A stretch of 56,232 bases of DNA from Alcanivorax sp. DG881 (lineage in GTDB: Bacteria; Pseudomonadota; Gammaproteobacteria; Pseudomonadales; Alcanivoracaceae), in the NCBI RefSeq assembly GCF_000155615.1, contig NZ_DS989915.1, positions 1,810,799-1,867,030 on the forward strand, read 5' to 3'. This document shows, one piece after another, positions 8,205-18,077 of the stretch. Made by a program: the position numbers and the translations under genes. Under the pieces are notes generated by a model. That model made no database searches, was not told the DNA's origin, and saw only the letters and a program-made list of their open reading frames with translations. How positions within the stretch are numbered: the first letter of the stretch is position 1; each line of letters opens with the position of its first letter.

Positions 8205-10478
8205 TCAGGACAATACCTTGCGATTTCGCAACAGGTCACCCAGCCCGGCCTTGGTGAGCTGCAAGTCCACGTAAGAGGCGATCACTTCACCGTTATCCAT
8301 GGCCAGCACTTCATTGAGAAGACGGCGGACAAAGCTGATATTCACCTGACGAATAGCGGCTTTTACCTTTAACAGGTTGGACGCATTCATGGAGAGCACG
8401 TCCACGCCCATGGCCATCAATAGCAGAGCCGCACTGGGCTCCCCTGCCATCTCGCCACAGACCGACACCGGGGTATCTTCCTCGCGAGCCTGTTCCACCA
8501 CGTGCAGCAGCGCATGTAGCACCGCCGGGTGATAGGAGTTATAAAGCGCCGCCACCTGGCGATTGTTACGGTCCACCGCGAGCAGATACTGGGTGAGATC
8601 ATTGGTGCCGACGGAAAGAAAATCCACCCGCTGAGCCAGTGCCCGGGCCTGATATACCGACGCCGGCACTTCGATCATCACGCCCACCGGCGGCATGGAC
8701 ACATCCAGCCCTTCATCACGCACTTCCAGCCAGGCACGGTGAATCAGGTGCTGCGCTTCTTCCGCCTCGATCACGCTGGTGATCATGGGCAGCATGATGC
8801 GCAGATTATTCAGCCCCTCACTGGCCTTAATCATGGCGCGCACCTGCACCATGAAAATTTCCGGGTGGTCCAGGGTGACACGAATACCGCGCCAGCCCAG
8901 GAAGGGGTTTTCATCTTCAATAGGGAAATAGCTCAGGGATTTATCGCCGCCGATATCCAGGGTGCGCATGGTCACCGAATGCGGAGCAAATGCCGCCAGC
9001 TGCTCGCGGTAAATCACCCGCTGCTCTTCTTCCGACGGGAAACGGTCGCGGACCATAAACGGAATTTCCGTCCGGTACAGGCCCACCCCTTCGGCACCCC
9101 GCTCCAGTGACCGGTTGATATCAGTCATCAGCCCGGTGTTCACCTGTAATTTGATCCGCGAGCCATCGAGTGTTTCCGCAGGCTCATCGCGCAGCTTTTC
9201 CAGGCCGGCCTGAAGGCTCTCTTCCTCGGCAATAATTTCCTGGAACTGCAGTTTCAGTTCCGGCGAGGCATTGGCCACCACCCGGCCCCGGAAACCATCG
9301 ACAATGATTTCCTTGTCGTCCATTTGCTTGAGGGGCAAATTCTGTGCGCCCACGACGGTGGGAATACCCATGGCACGGGCCACAATGGCCATGTGCGAAT
9401 TCCGTGAGCCACGGGTAGTAACAATGCCACGAACCCGCTCACGGGGCACTTCCATCAGCATGGGCGCGGAAATATCTTCGCCGAGTAAAATGCATTCGTC
9501 GGGAAAGATGACATGACGCCGGGTCTGGCTCTGCAGCTGGGCCAGCACCCGACGCCCCAGATCACGCACATCCGCCGCCCGCTCACGCAGGTAGGGGTCA
9601 TCCATCATTTCGAAATTACGCACATGGGCATCGACCACCGTGCGCAAGGCGCCCTGGGCCCATTGCCCTTCGCGGATCTGGGCGATCACTTCCGCCGGCA
9701 GGGCGTGGCGATCCAGCATGCGCAGATAGACATCAAACAACGCTTGCTCTTCAGCCCCCAGCGAGCGAGAGGCCCGCTCGGCCAAATCACGGATTTCCTG
9801 ACGCACGCGCACCAGCGCATCGTCCAGCCGGGAAATTTCGTCACTCACATCAGCAACGGCCCGATCCGGCACGGAGGCCAGGTCCGCTTCCGGAAACAGC
9901 AACACGCCATGGCCAATGGCCGCCCCGGGGCAACCGGGCAGGCCGTCATAGAAACTGGGCAGATCGCCGCTGCCACCCAACTGGTCGAACAGCACACCCG
10001 AGGCATGGGCATGGGCAATGACCGCCGACAGCTGGGCGGAGATCGTCACCAGAAAGGCTTCTTCGCTCTGATCGAAACGGCGTACATCGCGCTGCTGGAC
10101 CACCATGACGCCCAGCACCTTGCCGTGGTGCATCACCGGCACACCCAGGAAAGCATGGAAGGCATCTTCCCCGGTTTCTGCCAGATAATGGAATTTGGGG
10201 TGGGTAAAGGCGTCTTCCAGATTGATGGGTTCTTCGCGCAGGCCCACCTGCCCCACCAACCCCTCCGACAGGCCCAGACTCACCTTGCCCACGGCTTCCT
10301 GCTTCAACCCTTCCGAGGCCATCAGCATATAGCGCTGCTCTTCCTCGTCGCGCAGATAGATGGAGCACACTTCCGTGCCCATGGCATCGCGTACCCGCTT
10401 GGCCATCAAATCCAGCGCGCTGGGGATGTCCGCCGCGTTGTTCACTTCCTGAACAATACGCCGCAGGGTCTCAAGCAT
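8205..10478 (-). CDS. ptsP: PTS-Ntr enzyme I (phosphoenolpyruvate-protein phosphotransferase PtsP)
   Basis: This 757-residue cytosolic protein starts the nitrogen-related phosphotransferase relay by autophosphorylating from PEP and passing phosphate to NPr. Layout: GAF domain (about 1-150, [12 protein letters not shown]), linker and enzyme-I N-terminal region (170-300), swivelling phosphohistidine domain with [16 protein letters not shown] (catalytic His about 362), and PEP-binding TIM barrel (about 420-720; [18 protein letters not shown]). It overlaps the upstream rppH stop by eight bases, the order conserved in pseudomonads and enterics. Confidence 0.96.
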   Translation of the reverse strand: MLETLRRIVQEVNNAADIPSALDLMAKRVRDAMGTEVCSIYLRDEEEQRYMLMASEGLKQEAVGKVSLGLSEGLVGQVGLREEPINLEDAFTHPKFHYLAETGEDAFHAFLGVPVMHHGKVLGVMVVQQRDVRRFDQSEEAFLVTISAQLSAVIAHAHASGVLFDQLGGSGDLPSFYDGLPGCPGAAIGHGVLLFPEADLASVPDRAVADVSDEISRLDDALVRVRQEIRDLAERASRSLGAEEQALFDVYLRMLDRHALPAEVIAQIREGQWAQGALRTVVDAHVRNFEMMDDPYLRERAADVRDLGRRVLAQLQSQTRRHVIFPDECILLGEDISAPMLMEVPRERVRGIVTTRGSRNSHMAIVARAMGIPTVVGAQNLPLKQMDDKEIIVDGFRGRVVANASPELKLQFQEIIAEEESLQAGLEKLRDEPAETLDGSRIKLQVNTGLMTDINRSLERGAEGVGLYRTEIPFMVRDRFPSEEEQRVIYREQLAAFAPHSVTMRTLDIGGDKSLSYFPIEDENPFLGWRGIRVTLDHPEIFMVQVRAMIKASEGLNNLRIMLPMITSVIEAEEAQHLIHRAWLEVRDEGLDVSMPPVGVMIEVPASVYQARALAQRVDFLSVGTNDLTQYLLAVDRNNRQVAALYNSYHPAVLHALLHVVEQAREEDTPVSVCGEMAGEPSAALLLMAMGVDVLSMNASNLLKVKAAIRQVNISFVRRLLNEVLAMDNGEVIASYVDLQLTKAGLGDLLRNRKVLS

Positions 10479-11016
10479 CGGACGAGTCTCCAGAGGTAGA
10501 CGGGGTTGGGGAACGCGCGCCTGGCGCCCCTTTCTTCAGGGCCGGGGCCAGTTCACGCAAGGCGCGGGCATAGACCCCGCGCTTGAAATGCACCACCTTG
10601 CGAATCGGATACCAGTAATTAACCCAGCGCCAGTCCTTGAACTCCGGACTATCGCTGGCGAACAGGTCAATAGCCTGCTCCTCCGCCGTCAGCTGCAACA
10701 AAAACCATTTCTGCCGCTGGCCAATGCAATGCGGGCGATTACGGGGGCGGCGCAAAAACCGGCGGGGCAGACGATAGGTCAGCCAGCCTTCGGTACTGGC
10801 AATAATGTCCACATGCTCCGGCAGCAGGCCCACCTCTTCTTCCAGCTCGCGAAACAGCGTTTCTTCCGGAGTCTCCCCCGGCATCATGCCGCCCTGCGGA
10901 AATTGCCAGGCATCACGGTTGCCCACCCGGCGGCCCCAAAATACCCGGCCATCCTGGCCGGCAATAATGATCCCGACATTTAGCCGGAACCCTTTGTCAT
11001 CAATAATGCCTGTCAT
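10471..11016 (-). CDS. rppH: RNA pyrophosphohydrolase
   Basis: RppH removes pyrophosphate from 5'-triphosphorylated mRNA and so starts 5'-dependent decay. The 181-residue protein has the complete Nudix box ([22 protein letters not shown], residues about 41-63) and RppH-type flanking motifs [17 protein letters not shown] and [12 protein letters not shown]. The C-terminal tail after residue 160 is Ala/Pro/Ser rich and probably unstructured. Divergent from the HAD gene; first gene of rppH-ptsP. Confidence 0.96.
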   Translation of the reverse strand: MTGIIDDKGFRLNVGIIIAGQDGRVFWGRRVGNRDAWQFPQGGMMPGETPEETLFRELEEEVGLLPEHVDIIASTEGWLTYRLPRRFLRRPRNRPHCIGQRQKWFLLQLTAEEQAIDLFASDSPEFKDWRWVNYWYPIRKVVHFKRGVYARALRELAPALKKGAPGARSPTPSTSGDSSDA

Positions 11017-11208
11017 GTTGTCTCTTCGAATCCACGCGCAATCGTGAATTCTGGCTCCTTGTCAGCCCATTAAACCTTGCCGGGCAACCTGCGATCAATG
11101 CACAACCGTGCAACAAACGCACCAAAACAAACCTGGAACGTGATGAATCCACCGGTATGACTTGTCATCCGCTTCGCATAAAATGGCTCCTTCACGTAAG
11201 GAGAGGCC

Positions 11209-11862
11209 ATGACGCTCGCGATTTTCGACCTGGACAACACCCTGATCGGCTGCGATTCCGACCACCTGTGGGGAGACTGGCTGGTAGAGAAAGGCATTGT
11301 TGACCAGCAGCTCTACAAGGAAACCAACGACCAGTTTTACGTGGATTACCAGAATGGCCGCCTCGACATCATGGCCTACCTGCGCTTTTCCCTGAAGGTA
11401 CTGGCTGATAACGACATGGCCCAGCTGCATTTCTGGCGCGAACAGTTCCTGGCAGAAAAGCTCGACAGCATGTGGCTGCCCAAGGCCGAAGCCCTGCTGC
11501 AAAAGCACCGTGACCAGGGCCACACCCTGATGATCATTACCGCCACCAATGACTTTGTGACCGCCCCCCTGGCGGATCGCCTTGGCGTGGATCACCTGAT
11601 TGCCACCGTCGCAGAATGCCGCCGCGAGCGCTATACCGGCGACGTGGCAGGCACGCCCAGCTACCGCGAGGGTAAAGTGGAGCGGCTGGCCGAATGGCTG
11701 AACGCCAACGATGAAACCCTGGAGAACAGCTGGTTCTACAGCGACTCCCACAACGATCTGCCATTGCTGCGCAAAGTAGACAACCCGGTCGCCGTGGACC
11801 CGGACAGCGCCCTTGAGCGCGAAGCCCGGGAACAGGGCTGGCCCGTGATCAGCCTGCGCTAA
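11209..11862 (+). CDS. HAD-family phosphatase (SerB-like, HAD-IB)
   Basis: This 217-residue cytosolic hydrolase has the HAD motif I LAIFDLDNTLIGCDSD (nucleophile Asp and general-acid Asp), motif II LMIITATND (Thr) with a downstream Lys, and motif III FYSDSHNDLPLL. It matches the HAD-IB subfamily related to phosphoserine phosphatase, often annotated as histidinol-phosphatase-like or CicA-like; the true substrate is unclear. An AAGGAGAGG site precedes the ATG. Six bases separate it from the next lipoprotein gene region, so the two may be co-transcribed. Confidence 0.88.
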   Translation: MTLAIFDLDNTLIGCDSDHLWGDWLVEKGIVDQQLYKETNDQFYVDYQNGRLDIMAYLRFSLKVLADNDMAQLHFWREQFLAEKLDSMWLPKAEALLQKHRDQGHTLMIITATNDFVTAPLADRLGVDHLIATVAECRRERYTGDVAGTPSYREGKVERLAEWLNANDETLENSWFYSDSHNDLPLLRKVDNPVAVDPDSALEREAREQGWPVISLR

Positions 11863-11874
11863 CCGGAATTGTTT

Positions 11875-12816
11875 ATGCGTTTTTTCCTTATGGCATTACT
11901 GGCAGGCCTGTTACTGGCCTGCGACAACGGCAGCAAAGACGACACCCAGGCCGCCCCCGGGCCTGCCAGTGCCCACACCCTGACAGACATTCCCGCCGCA
12001 GAGTGGCAGCAGCAGGCCGACGAGCGTTTCACGGCCGCCGCAACGGCATGGCAACAGGCGCTGACCCGGTTCGAGCAAAGCCCCAATGCCGACAACCTGG
12101 CCGCACTACGCGATGCCCTGGCGCAGTGGTACCAGCGTTTTGCCAACCAGTACCTGCTGCTGGCCAGCCGTGCCTGCCAGCAGGACGGCAGCGCCAACCG
12201 GCAGGCGATTCTGTCACGGCTGGACAGCTGGCCGCTGTACCCCGGCTATCTGGATGCCCTGCCCGAGTGGCCGGAATCCGGGCTGATCAGTGATCCGTAC
12301 CTGGAGCTGACCCGCCAGAACCTGCGCCGCCAACACGGCGCCACCGACCCGGCGGAAGCCAGTCTCGGTTTTGCCGCCCTGGCCGTGGCACTCAACGGCA
12401 CCACCGACACCCCCAAAGCACTGGCAGCGTTCACGGGAGAGGAGGACACCCCCGCCCGCCGTCGCCAATACCTGAAACTGGCGGGCGAACAACTGCTGGC
12501 GGACCATCAACAGCTGTCACTGAGCCGTCCCCTGAACGAGCTGGCACTGCAATGCGGCCTGATGGAGACCCTGGCGCACTGGCAGCAACTGACCGACCCG
12601 GCCAGTGAGCAGGAAGACGGGCTGCTGATCCCCGCACTGAGCACCACCGTTAATAAAACCGAGCTGCTCAACGCCGTACAGACCATGGACCTTGCGGTCC
12701 TCGCCCGCTGGGACCAGATCAACCCCGGCATTGCCGGCTCGATCAAGCAAAGCGAAGAGAAAGGCTGGGCCCCGATTAAAGCCTGGCTCACCACAGTGAG
12801 CATCACTCGCCGGTAA
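11875..12816 (+). CDS. Imelysin-like (peptidase M75 fold) lipoprotein
   Basis: This 313-residue secreted lipoprotein has signal MRFFLMALLAGLLLAC with a lipobox Cys at about residue 16. The helical body has features of the imelysin/iron-regulated family: WPLYPGYLDAL, the GF-x-AL-x-x-L-x-G element (GFAALAVALNG), and ARRRQYLKLAGEQLLADHQQL. In the family the central motif is GxHxxE and is proposed to bind metal; here the His and Glu positions read Ala and Ala/Val, so it is degenerate. The ATG is chosen over an upstream TTG. Function is unknown; it follows the HAD gene closely. Confidence 0.6.
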   Translation: MRFFLMALLAGLLLACDNGSKDDTQAAPGPASAHTLTDIPAAEWQQQADERFTAAATAWQQALTRFEQSPNADNLAALRDALAQWYQRFANQYLLLASRACQQDGSANRQAILSRLDSWPLYPGYLDALPEWPESGLISDPYLELTRQNLRRQHGATDPAEASLGFAALAVALNGTTDTPKALAAFTGEEDTPARRRQYLKLAGEQLLADHQQLSLSRPLNELALQCGLMETLAHWQQLTDPASEQEDGLLIPALSTTVNKTELLNAVQTMDLAVLARWDQINPGIAGSIKQSEEKGWAPIKAWLTTVSITRR

Positions 12817-12867
12817 GCTGGCGCCGGCAAGGGCAGCTCGAATTTACCCAAGGGCACAGAGAGCCTG

Positions 12868-12898
12868 AAAGGCGTAATCCGACATTATTCGGCTTAAG
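12868..12898 (+). repeat. Partial REP-like sequence (GGCGTAATCCGAC)
   Basis: The stretch GGCGTAATCCGACATTATTC resembles the GTCGGATTACG palindromic motif seen complete at 45301-45328. Only a half-site is visible here, between the imelysin-like gene and its terminator. Confidence 0.35.
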
Positions 12899-12961
12899 GT
12901 CTTGCACCCCTGGGTAACGTCGACCCAAGAGGTCGGACAAGTAGAGCCATACGCCAAACAC

Positions 12962-13000
12962 AAAAAAGCCCCGCCGGGCTCTCACCCGGCGGGGCTTTTT
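12962..13000. terminator. Bidirectional Rho-independent terminator
   Basis: AAAAAAGCCCCGCCGGG pairs with CCCGGCGGGGCTTTTT around a six-base loop, with a T run on either strand. It lies between the convergent imelysin-like and outer-membrane-protein genes and serves both. Confidence 0.93.
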
Positions 13001-13017
13001 ACTTCCAGACAAACGCC

Positions 13018-13617
13018 TTAGAAGTTGTAGCGACCGAAGACGCCGTAGGTATCACGATCACCACCAACGATGACGCGCGCACCCAGATCCACCGCCTGGC
13101 TCACCTTGAACAGACCCTGGCCATAAACACCCAAGTCATCATCGTAGAGGTCCTGGTAGGCCAGACCACCGGACAGTTCCAGTTTTTCGGTAGTGGCATG
13201 ACGCACACCACCACGCACCTCGAAACCGATCTCATCGTCGTTGTTGCCCGGATCATAATCACGATCATCGTAAATAATGTCGGCGCTGGTGACGAAATCC
13301 AGACCGCGCTGCAGCGGGGTGTGGAAACCGATACCACCAGAAATTTGGCTACCGTCGAGATCGCCATTGCGGCCATAGTCCCCATCAAAGAAACCCAAGC
13401 TGCCGCGCAGGAACAGGTGCTCGTCCAAAGCAAATGACCCTTCCGCACTCAGCGAATCGACATCCACATCATTATCCAGGTCCCAGCGATCGTAGGCCAG
13501 CTGACCATAGCTGTAAGAAAAACCGTTATCACGCACGGCAGTGGTTTGTTGTGCTGCCAAGGCCGGGGCGGAAACCGCCAGAGCAATACCTGACACAAGC
13601 AATGTTTTCTTAAACAT
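13018..13617 (-). CDS. Small outer-membrane beta-barrel protein
   Basis: This 199-residue protein has a clear Sec signal (MFKKTLLVSGIALAVSAPALAA). The mature part alternates polar and hydrophobic residues with acidic turns (DLDNDVDVDSLS, DDRDYDPGNNDDE), and the C-terminus ends in Phe (VFGRYNF), the usual BAM-recognised last strand. The size fits an eight-stranded barrel. The function is not recognised. It is divergent from the copper ATPase operon, but no copper operator faces it. Confidence 0.75.
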   Translation of the reverse strand: MFKKTLLVSGIALAVSAPALAAQQTTAVRDNGFSYSYGQLAYDRWDLDNDVDVDSLSAEGSFALDEHLFLRGSLGFFDGDYGRNGDLDGSQISGGIGFHTPLQRGLDFVTSADIIYDDRDYDPGNNDDEIGFEVRGGVRHATTEKLELSGGLAYQDLYDDDLGVYGQGLFKVSQAVDLGARVIVGGDRDTYGVFGRYNF

Positions 13618-13763
13618 AAATCGTCCTCACTGATATCGAAAAATTCGGCATCCAAGATGGCCACACTATGTGGTCTTATTGAGCGCTCTGCATTGTGATG
13701 GTTCCGTTTTTATGACGTTTTTATAAAAATTTTCAATGTAGCCAGCAATTTATAGCATGGGTG

Positions 13764-13795
13764 TTGACCTTGGGGTTACCCGCAGGTTTAACAAT
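13764..13795 (+). promoter_or_regulatory. CueR/MerR-type operator-promoter of the copper ATPase operon
   Basis: A TTGACC -35 box is followed after about 20 bp by an AACAAT -10. An imperfect dyad (ACCTTGGGG ... CCCGCAGGT) fills the spacer. The overlong spacer with a dyad between the boxes is the hallmark of MerR-family activation, and the ACCTTG/AAGGT ends match CueR sites. It closely resembles the perfect palindrome at 18710. Regulation by a copper-sensing CueR is inferred; no cueR gene is seen in the window. Confidence 0.8.
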
Positions 13796-13843
13796 GTATG
13801 CTGAAATATCCCTTTGGCATCAGATTGCTTCACAGGAGCCACC

Positions 13844-16375
13844 ATGCCGACGCAAACGCGCACCCAGACCCTGCCCATCAGCGGCGCCACCTGCCAGGGA
13901 TGCAGCCGCACCATCACCACCGCGCTGGAATCGATTAGCGGCGTGGAAAGTGTGGTCGTGGACCTTTCATCCCAACAGGTGTCCGTGACCGGCAACGCAT
14001 CCAGAAGCACGCTTCAGGGCGCACTGGTGCAGGCGGGTTACGGCGCCGAAGATACGGACGGCCTGCCCGCACACGACCACGACACCGCGGATGAAACAAA
14101 CACCAGCGCCGCACAATCCGTACAACTGAGCATCAGCGGGGCGACCTGCGCCTCCTGCGTGCGCACCATCGAAAGCGCTCTGCGCAACACCCCCGGCGTG
14201 GACAACGCCGACATGAATTTTGCCGACCGCACCGCCCAGGTTACCGGCACCGCCAGCACCAGCGCGCTGATTAACGCAGTGAGCGATGCCGGTTATGGAG
14301 CCGAGCTTCTCGATAACAGCGCAGACCAACAGGAACAGCAGGAGGCCCGCGAACAGGCCCACTACCACACCCTTCTTCGCCACATGGGGCTCGGGCTTGG
14401 CCTGGGTGTCCCGTTGATGGCCTGGGGCCTGCTCGGCGGCGACATGATGGTCCGCGCCGGGCAAACCAGTCAGTGGATCTGGCTGGGTATCGGCCTGCTT
14501 ACCCTGGCGGTGCTGGCCACCGCCGGGCGCCACTTTTTTGTCGGCGCCTGGAAGGCGTTCCGTAACCACAACGCCAACATGGACACCCTCATTGCACTGG
14601 GCACCGGCGCCGCCTGGCTCTATTCCATGGTGGTCGTCCTGCTGCCCGGCGCCCTGCCGGAAGCCGCCCGGCATGTGTATTTCGAAGCCAGCGCCATGAT
14701 CATCGGCCTGATCAATCTTGGCCAGGCCCTGGAAGTACGCGCCCGCGGCAAAACCAGTGCGGCGGTAAAACGGCTGCTGGATCTGGGCGCCAAAACCGCA
14801 CGGGTTGTCCGCGAAGGCCCTAATCAGGAAAAAACGGAACAGGATATCCCGGTAGAACAGGTCCAAACCGGCGACATTCTGCGCGTTCGGCCCGGCGAAA
14901 AGATCGCCGTGGACGGCACCGTGAAAGAAGGCGAGAGCCGCATTGATGAATCCATGCTCACCGGCGAGCCCATGCCAGTGAACAAGAGCACAGGCGATAC
15001 CGTCAGTGCCGGCACACTTAACGAAGGCGGCACGCTACTCTACGCGGCCACCGCCGTGGGCAAGGACACCGCCCTTTCACAAATTGTCGCACTGGTGAAA
15101 AAAGCCCAGGGCAGCAAGCCACCGATTGGCCGCCTTGCCGATCAGGTGTCAGCGATTTTTGTTCCCACCATCATGTTGATCGCCATTGCCGCTGCGCTGG
15201 TGTGGTTCAACGTGGGCCCGGAGCCACGCCTGACGCATATGCTGATCAGCGCCACCACTGTGCTGATCATCGCCTGCCCCTGTGCCCTCGGCCTGGCCAC
15301 GCCCATGTCCGTGATGGTGGGTGTCGGCAAGGCCGCCGAGAACGGCATTCTGATTCGTCAGGGCGAAGCCCTGCAGACCAGCAGCCAGCTGGACACCATC
15401 GTCCTCGACAAGACTGGCACCATCACCGAAGGCAAGCCTGCCGTCACCGATATCATCTGCGCAGAGGGGCAACAGGAAGACACCGTGCTCAAACTTGCGG
15501 CCAGCCTGGAAAGCGGCTCTGAGCACCCCCTGGCCACGGCGATTCTCAACGAGAGCAAACAGCGAGAACTATCGCTGGACGACGTCACTCAATTCCAGGC
15601 CCTGAACGGCAAGGGAGTCACTGCCACCCTCAATGGCAAAACGTATCGACTGGGCAATCGCCGCTGGTTGGAGAATGAAGGGGTGAACATCAACCTCGAC
15701 AGCACGTCCCTCACCGACAAAGGCGCCACGCCACTGTTCTTGTCGGAGCAGCAAACCCTGCTCGGCATCATCGGTGTCGCGGATCGCATTAAAGACGACT
15801 CCAAAGCCGCTATCACCCGGCTTAAGGAACAGGGACTAAAGGTCATCATGATTACCGGCGACATTACCGCCAGTGCCAACGCCATTGCCAAACAGGCTGG
15901 CGTGGATGAAGTGATGGCGGAAGTGCTGCCGGAAGACAAGGCGAACAAAGTGGCCGCCCTGCAGAAAGAAGGCCGCACCGTGGCCATGGTCGGCGATGGC
16001 ATTAACGATGCCCCTGCTCTGGCCCAAGCCGATGTGGGCTTTGCCATTGGCACCGGCACCGACGTGGCCATCGAATCCGCTGCCATCACCTTGATGGGGG
16101 GCTCACTGCACGGCGTGGCCGATGCCATGGCCATTTCCTCGGCCACGGTGCGTAACATCAAACAGAACCTGTTTGGCGCCTTTGTTTATAACAGCCTGGG
16201 CGTGCCGGTGGCCGCCGGCATCCTCTATCCGCTCACCGGCAACTTGCTCAGCCCGGTGATCGCCGGCGCCGCCATGTCGCTTAGCTCGGTTACCGTAGTT
16301 ACCAACGCCAACCGGTTGCGGTTTTTCAAACCCGGACATGGCAACTCAAAACCAGACAAAGAGAGCAACGCATGA
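13844..16375 (+). CDS. copA: Copper-exporting P1B-type ATPase CopA
   Basis: This 843-residue inner-membrane ATPase pumps Cu+ from cytosol to periplasm. Two N-terminal metal-binding domains carry GATCQGC (Cys 17/20) and GATCASC (Cys 102/105). The transmembrane CPC motif is in [13 protein letters not shown] (about 477-479), the phosphorylated Asp in DKTGTITEG (about 522), followed by SEHPLA (the HP locus) and [16 protein letters not shown]. The ATG has an AGGAG site; an upstream TTG is not needed. It is the first gene after a CueR-type promoter and overlaps the methyltransferase gene by ATGA. Confidence 0.95.
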   Translation: MPTQTRTQTLPISGATCQGCSRTITTALESISGVESVVVDLSSQQVSVTGNASRSTLQGALVQAGYGAEDTDGLPAHDHDTADETNTSAAQSVQLSISGATCASCVRTIESALRNTPGVDNADMNFADRTAQVTGTASTSALINAVSDAGYGAELLDNSADQQEQQEAREQAHYHTLLRHMGLGLGLGVPLMAWGLLGGDMMVRAGQTSQWIWLGIGLLTLAVLATAGRHFFVGAWKAFRNHNANMDTLIALGTGAAWLYSMVVVLLPGALPEAARHVYFEASAMIIGLINLGQALEVRARGKTSAAVKRLLDLGAKTARVVREGPNQEKTEQDIPVEQVQTGDILRVRPGEKIAVDGTVKEGESRIDESMLTGEPMPVNKSTGDTVSAGTLNEGGTLLYAATAVGKDTALSQIVALVKKAQGSKPPIGRLADQVSAIFVPTIMLIAIAAALVWFNVGPEPRLTHMLISATTVLIIACPCALGLATPMSVMVGVGKAAENGILIRQGEALQTSSQLDTIVLDKTGTITEGKPAVTDIICAEGQQEDTVLKLAASLESGSEHPLATAILNESKQRELSLDDVTQFQALNGKGVTATLNGKTYRLGNRRWLENEGVNINLDSTSLTDKGATPLFLSEQQTLLGIIGVADRIKDDSKAAITRLKEQGLKVIMITGDITASANAIAKQAGVDEVMAEVLPEDKANKVAALQKEGRTVAMVGDGINDAPALAQADVGFAIGTGTDVAIESAAITLMGGSLHGVADAMAISSATVRNIKQNLFGAFVYNSLGVPVAAGILYPLTGNLLSPVIAGAAMSLSSVTVVTNANRLRFFKPGHGNSKPDKESNA

Positions 16376-17025
16376 CCCCAGAACAACTGGCCGCACAGCT
16401 GCGCCACCCCCAGGGCGAGGATGGCAACAAGGTGGCAGGCAACATGGATGACCGTAACAGCCCGGTGATTCTTGCCGCCTATGACGCGCTAGCTCCCGGG
16501 GACGGAGATCGCATTCTGGAAATCGGCCCCGGCGCCGCCGGCCACCTGCCCAACCTGTTGGGCCGGGCAGACAACCTGCACTACACCGGACTGGATGCGT
16601 CCCGCGACATGGTGCTGCTCGCCCGGGAACGCTACCTGGGCGAAACCCGCGCCGCCTTTATCCACGGCGAACTGACGCAAGCACCGCTCGCCCCCACCAG
16701 CATGGACCGCATTGTCGCCGTAAACGTGGTTTACTTCTGGCAACCGCTGGCGCCGGCCCTGCAGGCCCTGTTTCTATTGCTGCGCCCCGGCGGCACCCTG
16801 GTGCTGGGTTTGCGTGATCACAACAGCATGGCCAGCCTGCCAGTGTTTCAGCACGGTTTTTCCACCTATCACGGCCCCGAGCTACAACAGGCCCTCGAAC
16901 AGGCCGGCTTTACCGATGCCTCGTTGAGCACCTTCGCCGAAGACAGCGTCGATGTGCTCGGCGATACCATGCACAAACAATCGCTGATACTCACCGTTCG
17001 TAAACCCCGGGAGGCGACACCATGA
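16372..17025 (+). CDS. Class I SAM-dependent methyltransferase
   Basis: This 217-residue soluble protein has Rossmann motif [17 protein letters not shown], motif [18 protein letters not shown], and a post-motif [14 protein letters not shown], typical of UbiE/Methyltransf_11 enzymes. The substrate is unknown. It is translationally coupled at both ends (ATGA overlaps with copA and with the cupredoxin gene), so it is an integral member of the copper ATPase operon. That makes a metal- or envelope-linked substrate plausible but unproven. Confidence 0.85.
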   Translation: MTPEQLAAQLRHPQGEDGNKVAGNMDDRNSPVILAAYDALAPGDGDRILEIGPGAAGHLPNLLGRADNLHYTGLDASRDMVLLARERYLGETRAAFIHGELTQAPLAPTSMDRIVAVNVVYFWQPLAPALQALFLLLRPGGTLVLGLRDHNSMASLPVFQHGFSTYHGPELQQALEQAGFTDASLSTFAEDSVDVLGDTMHKQSLILTVRKPREATP

Positions 17026-17381
17026 GCCTTTTCGTCAATCTTGTCGGTCTTGTTTTGATGGCACTGGTGGTCTGGTGGTTCTGGCTATCGCACCGCAAAA
17101 GCACCGCACAGGCCGCCACTCAGGAAGCCACCATCATTGTCGAAGACGGGGTCTACTCTCCGGCATCCATTCGCGCCAACACCGGGCAGTCCCTGACACT
17201 GCATTTCGATCGTCGCGATCCATCCCCCTGCGCCGAACAGGTAATCTTTCAGGGACTGGATACCAGTGCATTTCTGGAAACCGGAAAAACCACCACCCTG
17301 ACACTGGATAACCTGCCCGCCGGGAAGCACCGCTTCACCTGCCAAATGCAGATGTATCAGGGCACACTGATTGTAGACTGA
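17022..17381 (+). CDS. Membrane-anchored cupredoxin-like protein
   Basis: This 119-residue protein has one N-terminal membrane anchor (FVNLVGLVLMALVVWWFWL) and a cupredoxin beta-sandwich. Candidate copper ligands are the Cys of PSPCAEQVIF and the C-terminal cluster FTCQMQMY. The pattern matches small cupredoxins encoded beside copper P-type ATPases (Cys-x-Met-x-Met type), which probably shuttle or buffer copper at the membrane. It overlaps the methyltransferase gene by four bases, and its stop codon is followed at once by a heptad array. Confidence 0.8.
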   Translation: MSLFVNLVGLVLMALVVWWFWLSHRKSTAQAATQEATIIVEDGVYSPASIRANTGQSLTLHFDRRDPSPCAEQVIFQGLDTSAFLETGKTTTLTLDNLPAGKHRFTCQMQMYQGTLIVD

Positions 17382-17382
17382 C

Positions 17383-17423
17383 CGCAACACGCAACACGCA
17401 ACACGCAACACGCAACACGCAAA
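17383..17423 (+). repeat. Perfect heptad tandem repeat, CGCAACA x5
   Basis: Five exact copies of CGCAACA plus a partial sixth begin 2 bp after the cupredoxin stop codon and end about 20 bp before the DUF411 start. It is the most regular array in the window. It lies within a likely operon, so it would be transcribed into the leader of the next gene. Confidence 0.9.
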
Positions 17424-17441
17424 CAATGATGAGGACTTGCT

Positions 17442-17939
17442 GTGAAAAAAATACTGATTGTTTTAACTACCCTACTGATGACCGCCTGTGGCGAAGAAGT
17501 AACGACGCCGGCAGAAACCCTCTCTGCCAACCAACCGCCCGCCAAGGAGGCAGCCGCCACCGACAAGGTACTGGAAGTGTATAAATCCCCCACCTGTGGC
17601 TGCTGCGGCGCCTGGGTTGAGCACATGGAAGCTAACGGTTACACCGCTAATGTCCACGAGCAGCAGAACCTGCAATCCATCAAGGAAAAAGCCGGCATCC
17701 TGCCCGGCACCGGGTCCTGCCACACGGCCTTTATCGACGGCTACGCCATTGAAGGCCATGTCCCCGCCAGCGACGTGGACCGCCTGCTGGAAGAACGCCC
17801 CGAAGGCAAAGGCCTCACCGTTCCCGGCATGCCCGCAGGCTCCCCCGGCATGGAAATGGGCGACCGCAAAGACGCCTACGACGTGCTGCTGTTCGATGAA
17901 AACGGCACCGAGGTCTTCAGCCATCATCCCGGGAATTAA
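17442..17939 (+). CDS. DUF411 metal-binding lipoprotein
   Basis: This 165-residue protein has a lipoprotein signal (MKKILIVLTTLLMTAC, lipobox Cys about 16) and a DUF411 domain. The domain motifs are the Cys cluster YKSPTCGCCGAWVEHM, then PGTGSCHTAFIDGY and EGHVPASDV. DUF411 proteins occur widely in copper and silver resistance loci and are thought to bind metal in the periplasm. The start is GTG with a GAGG site. It probably belongs to the ATPase transcript. A Met/Gly tail (PGMPAGSPGMEMG) may add thioether ligands. Confidence 0.88.
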   Translation: MKKILIVLTTLLMTACGEEVTTPAETLSANQPPAKEAAATDKVLEVYKSPTCGCCGAWVEHMEANGYTANVHEQQNLQSIKEKAGILPGTGSCHTAFIDGYAIEGHVPASDVDRLLEERPEGKGLTVPGMPAGSPGMEMGDRKDAYDVLLFDENGTEVFSHHPGN

Positions 17940-17944
17940 AGCCC

Positions 17945-18006
17945 AGTGGCGAGTAACGAGTGGCGAAAGTCAAAATCAGCTTTCGAAACTCGTTACTCAA
18001 CACTCG
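17945..18006. repeat. Heptad inverted repeat, GAGTNNC family
   Basis: The left arm has units GAGTAAC, GAGTGGC, GAAAGTC. The right arm, read on the other strand, has GAGTGTT, GAGTAAC, GAGTTTC, GAAAG. The inner parts (CGAAAG / CTTTCG and flanking units) pair, so the RNA could form a long hairpin after the DUF411 stop, possibly ending the operon. Confidence 0.75.
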
Positions 18007-18077
18007 CATCCTGGCAACGCTTCAACCTGTCATGGCAACCCGCTAAAGTGTCTGCTTTGCGCATAACGAGACCCTGA

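Noticed and set aside
9513-10499. 328-codon open frame on the plus strand
   Set aside because: Fully antisense to ptsP; His/Gln-rich shadow translation.
17383-17423. Possible CRISPR array
   Set aside because: Units are only 7 bp, contiguous and without spacers, and no cas genes are nearby.
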